DNA of 64,000 nt. Source: Guadua angustifolia (taxonomy: Eukaryota; Streptophyta; Magnoliopsida; Poales; Poaceae). The stretch spans positions 18,374,423-18,438,422 of the forward strand of contig CM070515.1 of NCBI GenBank assembly GCA_036346375.1. Reading direction: 5' to 3'. The stretch's first letter is position 1; every line of letters begins with the position of its first letter. The notes under the pieces were generated by a model that did no database searches, was not told the origin of the DNA, and saw only the letters and a program-made list of their open reading frames with translations. Shown piece by piece: positions 32,409 through 43,154 of this stretch. The position numbers were made by a program, and so were the translations under genes.

Positions 32409-33116
32409 CTACTTTTGTTGTTCGTGCTGCTCCTCCCGTTTGAAGTCGTAATAAAGCGATTCACCTACCTTATTATTCGCAAAAAATTCTGAGCTCAAAT
32501 TCCCCATTTCTGCAAACTCCCCTCGCACCCCATCAACATTATCACGTACGGTGTTCGCGAGTGCCTTTTCCGATTTTCGCAACTTCCTGCCGGGGCAACG
32601 TCTGGCTATCTCGCCCATACGTAAGTGGTAGCCCGCGTTGCGTAGGTCACTCTTGATTTTTCTCGTATTTTTTGGGCCGCATCCGGCCTGTCCCGCGGGC
32701 CTACGAAAACCATTAAGTGGCCACAATTTTTGTGGTTTTGTGGCCGCGAGTGCCTTTTCCGATTTTGGCAACTTCCTGCCGGGGCAACGTCTGGCTATCT
32801 CGCCCATACGTAAGTGGTAGCCCGTGTTGCGTAGGTCACTCTTGATTTTTCTCGTATTTTTTGGGCCGCATCCGGCCTGTCCCGCGGGCCTACGAAAACC
32901 CTTAAGTGGCCACGATTTCTGTGGTTTCGTGGCCGCGAGTGCCTTTTCCGATTTTCGCAAGTTCCTGTCGGGGCAACGTCTGGCTATCTCGCCCATACGT
33001 AACTGGTAGCCCGTGTTGCGTAGATCGCCCGTGATTTTTCTCGTATTTTTTCGGCCATATTCGGCGGACCTTACGAGGCTACGAAAATCCCTAAGTGGGA
33101 TGTGTATCACTAACAA
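32409..33116 (-). CDS. 235-codon frame made of 63-codon tandem repeats
   Basis: An uninterrupted minus-strand frame covers the 189-bp triplication. Each unit reads like LRMGEIARRCPGRKL, RKSEKALAATKPQK and GCGPKNTRKIKSDLRN. It is basic and has no predicted membrane segment. The unique C-terminal part continues NTVRDNVDGVRGEFAEMGNL and is Glu/Lys-rich at the end. Because the repeat period is exactly 63 codons, any frame open in one unit tends to stay open in all. The open frame is therefore weak evidence for translation. No family is recognised. Confidence 0.35.
   Translation of the reverse strand: MLVIHIPLRDFRSLVRSAEYGRKNTRKITGDLRNTGYQLRMGEIARRCPDRNLRKSEKALAATKPQKSWPLKGFRRPAGQAGCGPKNTRKIKSDLRNTGYHLRMGEIARRCPGRKLPKSEKALAATKPQKLWPLNGFRRPAGQAGCGPKNTRKIKSDLRNAGYHLRMGEIARRCPGRKLRKSEKALANTVRDNVDGVRGEFAEMGNLSSEFFANNKVGESLYYDFKREEQHEQQK
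32557..33090. repeat. 189-bp tandem triplication
   Basis: Units start with GCGAGTGCCTTTTCCGATTT at 32557, 32746 and 32935. The spacing is exactly 189 bp twice. The first two copies are almost identical. The third diverges at its right end (TTTTTTCGGCCATATTCGG). Confidence 0.92.
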
Positions 33117-33453
33117 AGCAAATCAATTTTTTCGGTTCAATACAACAAGAAGTTTTTTTTATTGGTACTTCTTCCGGTTCAATACAACAATTATTGCACA
33201 AATAATTTACCACAAAAATTGAAAAAAAAATAGCTACAGTAACCGATCGCTCTAGCCTGGGGCGATCGGTCTATTTTTTTATTTTCTCCTCACTTCTTAG
33301 TTAGATTTGAAATCCTGCTTGTTTCGAGCGCACCCATCGCCCTAATCAGGCGATCGCTCCGTACTGGGGCGAAGGGAGGGTATTTCTCAAATTTCTTCGC
33401 TCGGCCGATTAGTTTTGCAAAAAAGATTTAAAAAAATATTAAATAAAAAAAAT

Positions 33454-34167
33454 GGGGGTGATGCTAGGCCGAATTCGGGCGGAGAAGTGGAGAGGACACT
33501 CGTGCTGTTGGTTTGGCTTGGGCTAGGTTGTGAAGGGAGAAAGAGGGAAGGGGGAAATTGGGCCGGCTGTTGGTCTTCGGCCCACGTCAAGAGGACCGGA
33601 GAGGAAATAGGTTTCGAATTAATTTACTTTGCCAAACTTGGTTGAGTTTCGATAAGGTTTTGCCGTAACAAAGCTTTTTTTTGTATGTTTTCGCTTGGAC
33701 ATAATCCATTCACAAATTTTTGGAAATTCGGCTTTTGTAACTAAGAAAATTAATTTAAGATTAGGCAAAAAACGTCGACAACTCCAAATGTGCAATAAAG
33801 GTTTTGGCAATTCAAGAAAATTACAGTTTTCAAATGGAGCAAAACTCGGGCTGTTTACATAATGACCACAAGGTACCCCGGGTGGCATACTGGAATATGT
33901 TTAGGAAGACAAGAATCTTCTTTGGTGTTAGCGATGGCCAGTCAAGGAGCGCACGATACTCCATTTACATAAAATGTACGAATGTTTCGTCTTGATTATA
34001 CGACCGTACCTCCTATAACCAAGGCAATGTACAGATGTAGACCTAGCAATGGCACGTCAGTCTACAATATGCGGCAACCTGTAGAAGAGGATACACACAC
34101 ACACAAAAATGTTCCTTGCTTTACACCAGAAGAGACCATTGGTACAAAATTGCTGCACAACCATGTT
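33454..34167. other. flank of MULE 2 and presumed 3' UTR side of SEC23
   Basis: No gene was recognised. An 89-codon minus-strand frame at 33619-33888 has no known motif. Part of the 300 bp next to 34168 must be SEC23 3' UTR. No unambiguous polyadenylation signal was found on the minus strand. Confidence 0.5.
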
Positions 34168-37100
34168 CTACTGAACTGCCAACCGCTGGAGATGATCCAT
34201 GAAGACCTGGAAACTCACATCATCTGTGAATATAACATCCCCTCCAGGTGCTGGAGGACTGTCAGAGTTATATGTAACGGATGGATTAAGCTTCGCCAGT
34301 AAGAATCGAGCCTGCAATTTCATAAATAAAGTAAAAGGTTAATTATATGCAAATGCAAATTGTTTTTGCTACTAGCAACAAATATCCACTGAAAATGCTA
34401 ATAGAGTGTTGAGGCTTAATTGCAATTCTCGGCTCAAATTTGGGTCATCTGGTTCAATTTTTCTTTTCAAATGTGTTCAAAATTGAAAGTAGGACGAATT
34501 TGCAAATCTTATTCAGTAGGGAGGACAACTGTCAGCATTTACTCAAATAGGTAACAGCATACATTCTCCTCAGAGGTCAGATGCCAAATGTTTTGAAAGC
34601 TTAAGCAAGAAAATAACCTGAGATCCATATTGATCACATACAACCAAACGAGGAACAGGATAGCGCTCCTTAATTACTGTATCAGCCTCCTCATGTGGAG
34701 CTTGCAACAACTGGGCAAACACCTGAACATCATATAAGATTAACTGTTGGAGATGACTGTAGCATATACTATATACAACGCAGGTCACATGATTTTTCTT
34801 GGATTGGTCCAGCAGCCTCATGCATCAAGACGATCAAATGCAAAACCTTTAGTATTGATTTTTTAGTCTTTTCAATGCAAAGGCAAACCTTTAGAATTTA
34901 GATCAAATCCAGATAGAAGAAAAGCTACATGGAGCTGCTGGATACACCGTATTTAGTGTTATCAATGGATTGGCTGACAAAACATTACCTCATGCCCTTC
35001 TTGATCTTGATAACCAGCCTTTCGCCACTGTGCAATGGTTATCCCATGGAATATGACAATGGTAAAATAAGAATCCAACATAAGGATCCTGTCAGCAGCA
35101 ATTGCAGTTACATCCAACAGAACAGGCTCTGGACCTGATTGAAATGAATATGATATAAGTGAAGGCTGGATCATCACAACTGCATTCGCTACATTCTCTC
35201 TGTTTAACATCATCCTGAAATATGCAGTTTCATCTGGACTATTATTGAAAACCTGCATGGGAGATTAATTAGAGCAAAGAGATATAATTTCCCCTTGATC
35301 TGTTGATCAGCATGACTTAATGAACAAGGGAAAATGCTTTACCTGAACAAACTGAGAACGTCTCAAATTAAACATGAATTGGGGGAAAATTGATAAACGT
35401 GGGGATAAACTGAAAGATGAGGGTGTTTCCTTCTGATAGTCTCCAAATTTCGAACATAAATTAATCAATGCTCGGTCAACCCATCTTATTGGGTCAAAAT
35501 CAGCCTGAAAGAAAAATCAAGATCAAGCGATAGGATCGATCATGGGCGCAACATGTCAGAAAACGTAAGCAACAACAATAACCACAGCAGTTTATTATTA
35601 ATGAAACTAATTGAGGAGCCCTTGAGCACCGAACTATTTCCTTTATGGTTAAGAGTTTGTTCTCTACACAGTTTTTATTACTTCACAATTAAAGTTTTAG
35701 AGTTTGCGTCTTACATAGTTAAATGATTTCATTTTCAACTTAGGTGTATATATGGCATGCCTATTGAAAGTCCATGTATATCATCTCCTTCTTAGACAAT
35801 GTGTTTCTTATCGTAAGGGTACTTTTAAGAAGAAATCACAACCATTACAGTTGTAGCATGTAGTGCACCAGCTAATATACGCGATACATTCTTTACTTCC
35901 ATTCCCAATTAATGAGATAATTTGTAGGGTTGTTTTCTTTCTCCAACTAGTATACTGCCTCCAATCTCACCAATAGTTTCATATATTACGATAAAGATTA
36001 AACTAACTTGCAAATGTTTTTGCCTATAAATTAACCTTCAGAGATCATTAATGCATGCCAATGTACTATAAATGTGCCATAGACAAGCAGAAACACTAAA
36101 GGTTTTTATATAATAAGTACAAAGGCAAAGGGGGTGCCGGGTAGAGTTCAACAGTGGACATGATGTCGATTGATGAACTGTAAAGTGCTATTCAGAGAGT
36201 AAACTAATCATAACATGTCTGAGAAACAAAGGAACATCGTGACTGTAAAGTGCTATTCAGAGTGAAACAAAGGCACATTGTAAACTGTAAACTGTTATTC
36301 AGAGAGATAACATGTCTGAGAAGTGAATGAAATAAACCAAACTGGACGTCCACATTTTTCTGCAGGAACTTTAAACTAGGATGTGAGCATCTCAAACAGA
36401 AAAGGAAGCAACAGTGCATATATGCATAATGAATAGATAAACAGGGCCAAATTTTCATCCTTTAATTTTTAATATGATAATGAATTCCATCTCCACAAAC
36501 AGAAAAATGGTCTGGTATGTGTTCATTATCTGTTAAAATAATTTAAGATGAGTATTAGGAAGTACCTCAGCTTCCATCTTAAATGAGACCAAGCGTGCCA
36601 TGACTGCAGCAGCCGCCTCTTGATCAAAGCCAGCTATTAGCTCCTGTAACACATATAATCCAATAAGCAACAATACTACATTATTTTTCCAAAAAAATTT
36701 CAGGAAACACAAGGTGACACACTGAAATGGACTAAACATAATTGTTAAGGCCTGAGAATGAATTATGACATGGAAAGAAATTTTATATGTAGCATCCAGC
36801 GAAGGTAAAAATGGAATTAATATATGAGCCCAACTAGTTCTAAGAAAAGGGGTACAGATAGGAGGAAAACATAAATAATTATCGACTATCGTAGTGAATA
36901 GAGAGGAGAACTTGCCTGCACACTGCCAGAACCAGCAACCCATCTCCTGGAAAGTGTAGTAGATCGTAATCTCATCCGGCCCTCATGATGTTGATAACTG
37001 CACATGGCACCTCCAAGTAAGATGGATATCCTTTTCTAATAGTATCAGCTGTTTGCAAAACGATGAAGGGAGGAAAGGCAGATTCCATACTAGGTTAAGA

Positions 37101-40100
37101 ATTGGAAGAAGAATTGATTGCTTGTTGATTGACCAATTGCGTCTGGACCATCTTTTTTTGCAATATCAAAAACTAAACAGAGCGATGTTTTCCTGTCTAG
37201 ACCACACATCTTCCAAGCACTCGTGTTTCCCTGACCCACAATTGTATCTGAGCAGAGAGGACTTTTCTGCACAAAAAGCAACATGCAAAAAGACTCATGT
37301 GTTATACATATATAGAGTACAATCATCATTCTGAAATGTTAACACTTAACTAAGTACGTACCTTTTCCAGGGAAGTACAAGGTCCAATAATGCCTTGAAT
37401 TTTGACATCCTTTGAGCAGTTAATCTCAAATATACCACTGCAAACATAATTTAAACACAGGAATCATGAAATTCAAAAACATAGGATGTACTAGGACAGG
37501 TTATTTTGTGCCACGAAGGTTCTTTACACCCTTGAACCACCTTTTCACCCATAACGAACCTATGTGGATGATTCAACCATGAATTGAACTTTAGAACAAA
37601 GTAAGAGTTATCACACAAGCATTGTTGCCTCAAGAAAATAGTCAACTAATGCAAAGTGAGAAAATGGGTTCATTTGAGTTCAATATCGAATCTTAATCTG
37701 TGTGGGGGAGCGCTAAACTTATCTGCAGTTTCACTGATGCATCATGTGTGTTTTGGAAGAAAAAAAAGAGAAGAGGTTCAAGAGGAGGAAGTAAAAAATG
37801 TCTCACTTTTGAGTTTGCAGTAAAAATAGAAGTAACTCAAGCAAATCCCTGATTTTCGAATGCATAGAAAACAAACCAAACTTAAACATGCTAGCAAGTA
37901 GCAATCCTACTAAACAAAGCAGGAAGAAGAGTATCTTTACTTGAACGATAAGCCAAGGTCATTGTCGCTTGACAGAAAAATACGTCGAAGTGAGTCTTTA
38001 AAAACAGAATGGCCAAAACTTTCTGTGAGCACAACTATTCCCCCGGTCCTCTCCACTGCAACCTTCATCTCAGCAACACCAACCTGAGAATGACAATATA
38101 AACAAGAAATTATTAATTCAAAACAACGTAAACATGCATAGACATCAGCAAGATTAAAGAATTGAGTCCCCCCGGGACTTGTTGCACATGCACACCCCTT
38201 TATTAGTCAATTTGCAAAAGATGATGGCTGAATTTGTTAAAATTTCTCTGTATTTCATTAGCTGATAAAATGTGCCAAAGTTCCTTCACTAAATTGCGTT
38301 AAGTAAAAATTATCAAGTTCATAGTATGACATCATGTAAATACCTGCTGAATTCTAATGCACCAATAGCAGTATCTTACAGAGTCGTGGGACATTCAAGA
38401 AACAAAATGCTTAAACAGATAGTTTCTATTATTGATACAAACATGCTTGCGTGACAACTGACAACAGTCCATGAATGATTAGACAGCAACACTTGTTCAA
38501 GTCCTCTACAATGACCATGACCAAAACCAAGAAAATAAGACAATATTCTCATTCAACAAGCTTAATGCCTGATCCTTTACCAAGAGAAGGTGATATGTTT
38601 ATTTAAGAAAGGGGAAAAAAGAATCAAACCTGGTCAAGCGCACATGCAAATAAATCAAGCACATGGCCTTGATGCACAAGCTGCTTTGAAATCTCCTCAT
38701 AGAATTTAACAGCTTTGTTATAAAGAGGAGCAGAACCTTTATCGAGGTCTTTGTGTGAACGAATTGGCTCTGATAAGGACTTCGATATAATCTGGAAAAT
38801 TGCAAATATATCATTATAGTACATTAATGTCTCATGCTGTTTTCTAAGAAAAATCATGATATTTAGGAAAAGCTAATTCTCAGCAATGATCAATATCCAT
38901 ACTGGAGTATCATGGCCACAAATGTGCACATTGTTATTCCCTGATAGTGTATCACCCAATTGTAGGCAGAGAGTTATGCAAGCGCAAAGAAAACAGAAAT
39001 GAAAAGACATTTTACTTTCTCAGAAAAGAAAACATAATTAGTTATGAGATAATTTAAATAGAAAAATCCAATTAAGGTGATTTCGTTTTCAAATTTACTT
39101 CAAGATTCGGAGTTAGTAAAAAGTTAGCTTCATTACAGAAAATAAATAGAAAATTATTTCTACAACAGATAAACATAGAGAAAATGAGCAAGCCCATAAA
39201 CTTTGCATAACATGAACTCTAAATATGTACCACCCCAGGTATGTCCATCCCATACCAGCGGTAAGGCTTTCATCCTCGTTTCCAGTTTTACACTAAAAGG
39301 GTCAAACCCAGTTCACATGGATGTTTGTCCAAGATTGTCCAAGATCTAGATCCAACTCCATTACTCTAATGCAACTAGACTAAACATGTGGAACTAAGCC
39401 AACCACTATTAGCCAGAACATGAACCAAACTGGGCAAGGCTGTTACAAATAGTTCCACAGCATAATAAATAAAAAAAATGCTTGACTAATTATTGTTGTG
39501 AGAAGGGACATATTTTCATTCTGTAACTGGTGGGTGCATGATCACAAGACAATTACAAGGCTCTTAACTCATAAGTCATAAGAACAATTTAACTGTGAAA
39601 AGGGGAGAAAAAACTAAGGGGTTGGGATGGGAAGCAAGGCCACAGAAGTTCATGTTTCACAATGTAAGTGTAGGTCAACAAAGTGAATGAAGCTTAAGAA
39701 TGTGATATTCACTAAAGAATTTTGACTTACAGAACCAGGTCCCTCTGTAGATGGACCACCTACAAATGCCATAATTCTAGCACCTGATCCAGGGACGCAA
39801 ACCCCCAAGAGACTGGCTGCAACACTTAATGCAGCTCCAGTACATCTTGATGCACGCTGATCAGCTGAAACAGGCCATGGGTCTTTTTGCAGTTCCTCTA
39901 TAACCTACAGAAAAAGGAAAACAGAATCAATAATTTGCAATTGAGAAAATAAAAATTAGTGTATTAAAATATCTAAAGTTTAGTCCAAGTCCCTAAATAA
40001 ATTTATCATGCTTCTATGTAAGTAAGCAGAGTTCTTAACTGAATTCAACACAAACTCGCACTCAGAAGCAGGCAACAGGAACCTAGCAATGCTCTCTGCT

Positions 40101-40850
40101 GAAAGACCATCCCTTGAGCCAGCAATCACACCTGTTGTGGGTTTTGTCGTCCCTGCAAAGAAGCACATTTGCTCAAGAATTTGATCCTTTGTAACCTCCT
40201 TTGTCCCCTTGAACACATATGACTTTGGCAACAAGCCAAAACCCAATTCATGCACCTACACAGATCAAAATTTATTCATATCAATCGTTGACCAGCACAT
40301 TTAAGCAGTGAAGCATTAATGAGAGAAAGGTGATTATAACCTGCACATATGTCCCAAAAGTAATGAATCCAACAAGGGATTGGTCTGGCAATAGCTCAAT
40401 TGCTTGCGCTAGAGCAGACTTCAAATAGCCAATTTCCTCCTCAATCATGCAAGTGTCAACAACAAAGAGGAAGACTGGTGGTGATACAGGACCGGTTTCG
40501 GCAGTGGACATGTACTCAACGGTAGTATATTGAGGAAATAGCTCTGCAGGGAGGTTGCTTTCCGAAATAGAGTAGTAGTGTTGGGGGAAGTGGTTGCGCT
40601 GAAAGCAGAATGGACAGACCCAGATCTTTGCAACAAAGTCGACAATCGAGAACGGGTTGAGGATGGAACGGCAAATGCGGCAGCGAAGGGGACCATAAGG
40701 AAGAACAGGAATCGCAGAATTTGGCTTGAGAGGAGTATATATGGCAGAAACAGGGACAACACAGTTAGCAGCATCCTGCTTCGTCCCAGGTATGACATTC
40801 CAAGTCATCCTTATCCCATCCTGGGCCTCAAGGTCCAGAAACTCAGACAT
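34168..40850 (-). CDS. SEC23: SEC23, COPII coat GTPase-activating subunit, intact
   Basis: SEC23 pairs with SEC24 in the inner COPII coat at ER exit sites and stimulates SAR1 GTP hydrolysis. Exons (plus coordinates, 5' to 3' on minus): 40341-40850, 40040-40255, 39731-39904, 38630-38791, 37941-38083, 37362-37437, 37091-37266, 36916-36997, 36566-36643, 35343-35504, 34989-35252, 34618-34722, 34168-34311. The sum is 2,292 bp, 763 codons plus TAG, matching the usual length of about 765. Phases agree and no stop occurs. The start is MSEFLDLEAQDGIRM. The zinc finger has Cys57, Cys60, Cys79 and Cys82. The trunk holds FLFVVDTCMIEEEIGYLKSA, and the gelsolin-like part VVMIQPSLISYSFQSGPEPV. The likely SAR1 arginine finger is Arg718 in SQARFLLAKLNPS. 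The C-terminus is DDVSFQVFMDHLQRLAVQ. One intron uses a GC donor. Plants have several SEC23 paralogues, and which one this is was not determined. Confidence 0.95.
36644..36915 (-). other. SEC23: GC-AG intron of SEC23 (intron 8)
   Basis: The exon ends GTGCAG and the intron begins GCAAGTT. The acceptor side reads TGTTACAG before GAGCTAATAGC. Moving the donor to the nearby GT would break the SVQ-ELI family sequence and the reading phase. The strong AG|GCAAGT context is typical of real GC donors. Confidence 0.85.
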
Positions 40851-41400
40851 TTTCTGTAATCAGGTTGCTCGAACTATAGCTTCTTCCGTAGAACCTTTGT
40901 TTTCGCAATTGTAACAGGCCTCTACCAGCAGCAGCAAGAGGTCGTCTGACCTGCAATAAGCATTAACCAGTTAAAAGTGAGGCTTCAGTTAAAAACCCCA
41001 AAATTTTGGGGGAAACAAGCTGCTATAAGAGCAATCAAATCAAATCCGCAACAAACTGGATGCCTGGACGGATCGAAATTTCTCGGAGAGAAAGAAGGAC
41101 TTGGATTTGATTGTTCAAAGCAAAGAGGAAACACTCCTAGAACCATCCAAGCAAGCTACGTTAGGGCTTCCGTCCCAACAGAAGAAAGCAGCCTCGGTGA
41201 TCTCCTGCCCAGAAGAGGGGAGGAGGGAAGAGTACCTTGGCCTTCAAGGCGGTGCAGCTTCCGTGGAAGGAGGCCTGCTCTGGACGCTTCTTCACCGGCG
41301 CTGGCGAAGAAAGGGCTTGGCGGCGCTGCACTCGTGTCGTCAGGAGTCAGGACTCGTGAACGGGGGAGAGAGATGGGGGGTAGAATATGGCACCGGGTGA
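40851..41400 (-). other. SEC23: SEC23 5' UTR with one intron
   Basis: Upstream of the ATG the minus strand keeps a UTR exon to 40950. A good acceptor follows (TTATTGCAG). The matching donor GTACTC follows AAGGCCAAG at 41236, giving a noncoding first exon 41236 to about 41400 and an intron of about 285 bp (40951-41235). The transcription start is not fixed by the sequence. Confidence 0.6.
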
Positions 41401-41888
41401 AATCATTATAACCTTGCAACGTAATCTTGAATTCCTACCACCGTCAGATTGTGAACGGAAGGTCAGCATTGAATCAGGATGGAAGATGCTGCTCCTAGGG
41501 ATGAAAACGGATCGGATATTTTCCGACTGATCTGGATATTTTCGGATACGGATTTTATCGGATCAGATATTTGTCGGATAATGTCAGATCGGATACGGAT
41601 ACGGATTTTTTTTATCAGATACGGATACAGATTCAGTAACTCACTATCCGTCGGATACGGATTCGGATAATCTGGATAATAGTGGGTCAGATATCTGGAT
41701 ATATATATATGGGTTGGGCCAAGACTACTCTTTTGGCCCAAAAAGGTTTCTTAATTTCAGAATTGTTTTCTAATTTAATTAATCCCTAAAGCAAATTTTA
41801 ATTATTAAAATTAGCAAACCAACTCTAAAAATTACAAAAAAATTTTGATAAAGTTCTAGTAACAATATAACATTTAAAAACTATTTTC

Positions 41889-41893
41889 AAGAT
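41889..41893. repeat. target-site duplication of Tat2, left copy (AAGAT)
   Basis: AAGAT here and at 53366-53370 flank Tat2 exactly. Confidence 0.9.
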
Positions 41894-42228
41894 TGTCGGC
41901 GTATTCACTTTGACAGTCCGAGTCTCTGGTAGGGTTTGGTTGGAAGGAGGCGTCTTGGTGGCTAAACCTAGAGGTGAAAACCCTAGAGACTCCCACGAGG
42001 ATTCCGTCTATGAACTAGGGATGACACAAAGATTTTACCCAGGTTCGGGCCCCCTTTGCCTTGGGTAATAGCCTTACTTCCTGCTCGATTGTTTAAATAG
42101 TGTTTTTTGAAGGAGTGCAGTACAAAGTCTTTGGGTTACAAGTTCTCCCTTAGACTCTACTACGGAACTCTCTGCTTGCTTGTTTTTCAACCTTCGACCG
42201 ACCCCTTTTCCCCATGCACCCGAGGGCC

Positions 42229-42237
42229 CTTATATAG
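42229..42237 (-). promoter_or_regulatory. TATA box of the Tat2 3' LTR, pointing at SEC23
   Basis: The minus strand reads CTATATAAG in the context GCCTATATAAGGGCCC. It lies downstream of the G-box repeats and about 830 bp upstream of the SEC23 first exon, in the same direction of transcription. The matching box in the other LTR is at 52582-52590. Confidence 0.7.
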
Positions 42238-42549
42238 GCGAGCCGGTAAGGCAGTACCAGGAGGGTCATCATGCTTATCTTCATACATTTATTACCCTTC
42301 CGTCTTTGTCCGTTCCTCGGCCTCATTAAATGCAAGACGATGGCTTTACCGATCCGCCGGATGTGACCCTTCTTGACGGGTTGGTGAGGCGTCGAGGAAT
42401 GGGCTTGTAGCGAAATCCTTGCGTTGTGAGTCGACACCGCTATCCACGCCACCCGAGCAGTGCGGCAGGAAGGAGCCTTGAGGTGAAGCCACCTCGCACC
42501 ACCTTTGTCTTGCGGCGCGGCGGCGCAGGCGCCCACGCCCACCGCCATT

Positions 42550-42780
42550 GGGCGCCACGTGGACCGAACACCAGCGGCAGGCGTGCTTTCGCCCGCTGCC
42601 GCCGGGCGCCACGTGGGCGCCGCCGGCGAAAAGCCGTGTTTCGCCCACCTTTCGCCGGATGCCACGTGGACGGACACGAGCGGCGAGGCGTGTTTCGCCA
42701 CCGCTGCCGGGCGCCGCGTGGATCGCCGCGAGGCGACAGGCGTCTTTCGCCCACCGCTTTCGCCAGCGCCACGTGGATCT
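42550..42780 (-). repeat. 54-bp G-box repeat array, left LTR
   Basis: Units of GGGCGCCACGTGGA type are spaced about 54 bp. CACGTG is at 42556, 42610, 42663 and 42770, and a fifth position near 42715 is mutated to CGCGTG. Between them lie GC-rich spacers with GGCGTGTTTCGCC-like sequence. In element orientation the array lies in U3, upstream of the TATA box. Confidence 0.85.
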
Positions 42781-43038
42781 GTCATGTTGACCGCCGTGTT
42801 GGCTTTGCTTTTGCTGGCGGAGAGGTACCCAAACCACAATCGCCGACAATAGCCGGGCCCGCCTCGAGCGCGTACCAAAGCTTACTTTTAGAACCTTCAT
42901 TAAATACTTAGCGGGCTCCTGGGTGGGGCCACCACTCATGAGGATCTGACGCCTCGGTTCCCCTGCGTGTCTGCAGATTTTCTCAGGACCGAGGCGACGC
43001 GACGATCTTGTCTCTTCGCAAATCGGTCTTTGGGCGCG

Positions 43039-43046
43039 ATATATAG
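43039..43046 (+). promoter_or_regulatory. TATA box of the Tat2 antisense gene
   Basis: ATATATAG in the context GGGCGCGATATATAGATAGG lies 116 bp upstream of the ATG at 43155, on the strand opposite Tat2 gag-pol. Confidence 0.6.
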
Positions 43047-43154
43047 ATAGGTTCATCTGTATCAAACGGTTTACGCTTTCTTCTTCTTTGCGCACCCCTA
43101 ACTTTCGCTTCTTCAACCTTCTTGCTCGAAAAACCTCAGCCTTTCTTCATCTCC

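Larger units (their letters stand above)
30032..33453 (+). mobile_element. Mutator-like element MULE 2, truncated at its left end
   Basis: The right end (33398-33453) is the complement of ATTTTTTTTATTTAATATTT followed by AAATCTTTTTTGCAAAACTA, matching the MULE 1 TIR. The left TIR is missing: the Copia fragment is joined directly to subterminal GGGGCGATC-bearing sequence. The AT-rich array and transposase N-terminus follow in the same order as in MULE 1. From 31456 the sequence differs: the catalytic transposase part is absent. A spacer, a coiled-coil reading unit and a 189-bp triplication occupy the right half. Confidence 0.75.
41894..42848 (-). repeat. Tat2 3' LTR (nearer SEC23)
   Basis: This copy has inverted termini TGTCGGCG/CGCCGACA. 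It contains about 4.3 units of the 54-bp repeat and a minus-strand TATA box. Just inside, the minus strand reads GAGGCGGGCCCGGCTAT, in the polypurine-tract position. Confidence 0.9.

Noticed and set aside
32557..33090. Regularly spaced repeats resembling a CRISPR-like array
   Set aside because: The units are directly adjacent 189-bp tandem copies with no unique spacers, in a plant nuclear genome.
33619..33888. 89-codon minus-strand frame downstream of SEC23
   Set aside because: No conserved motif and no splice or promoter context. It may lie in or near the 3' UTR.
40578..40859. Plus-strand frame across SEC23 exon 1
   Set aside because: It is the complement of a well-supported SEC23 exon and has no domain of its own.
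41101..41411. Plus-strand frames opposite the SEC23 5' UTR
   Set aside because: They overlap the spliced 5' UTR of SEC23 and show no known motif.
42426..42911. Long plus and minus frames in the Tat2 LTR
   Set aside because: They arise from GC-rich 54-bp repeats whose period is divisible by three. Their Arg/Ala-rich translations have no domain.
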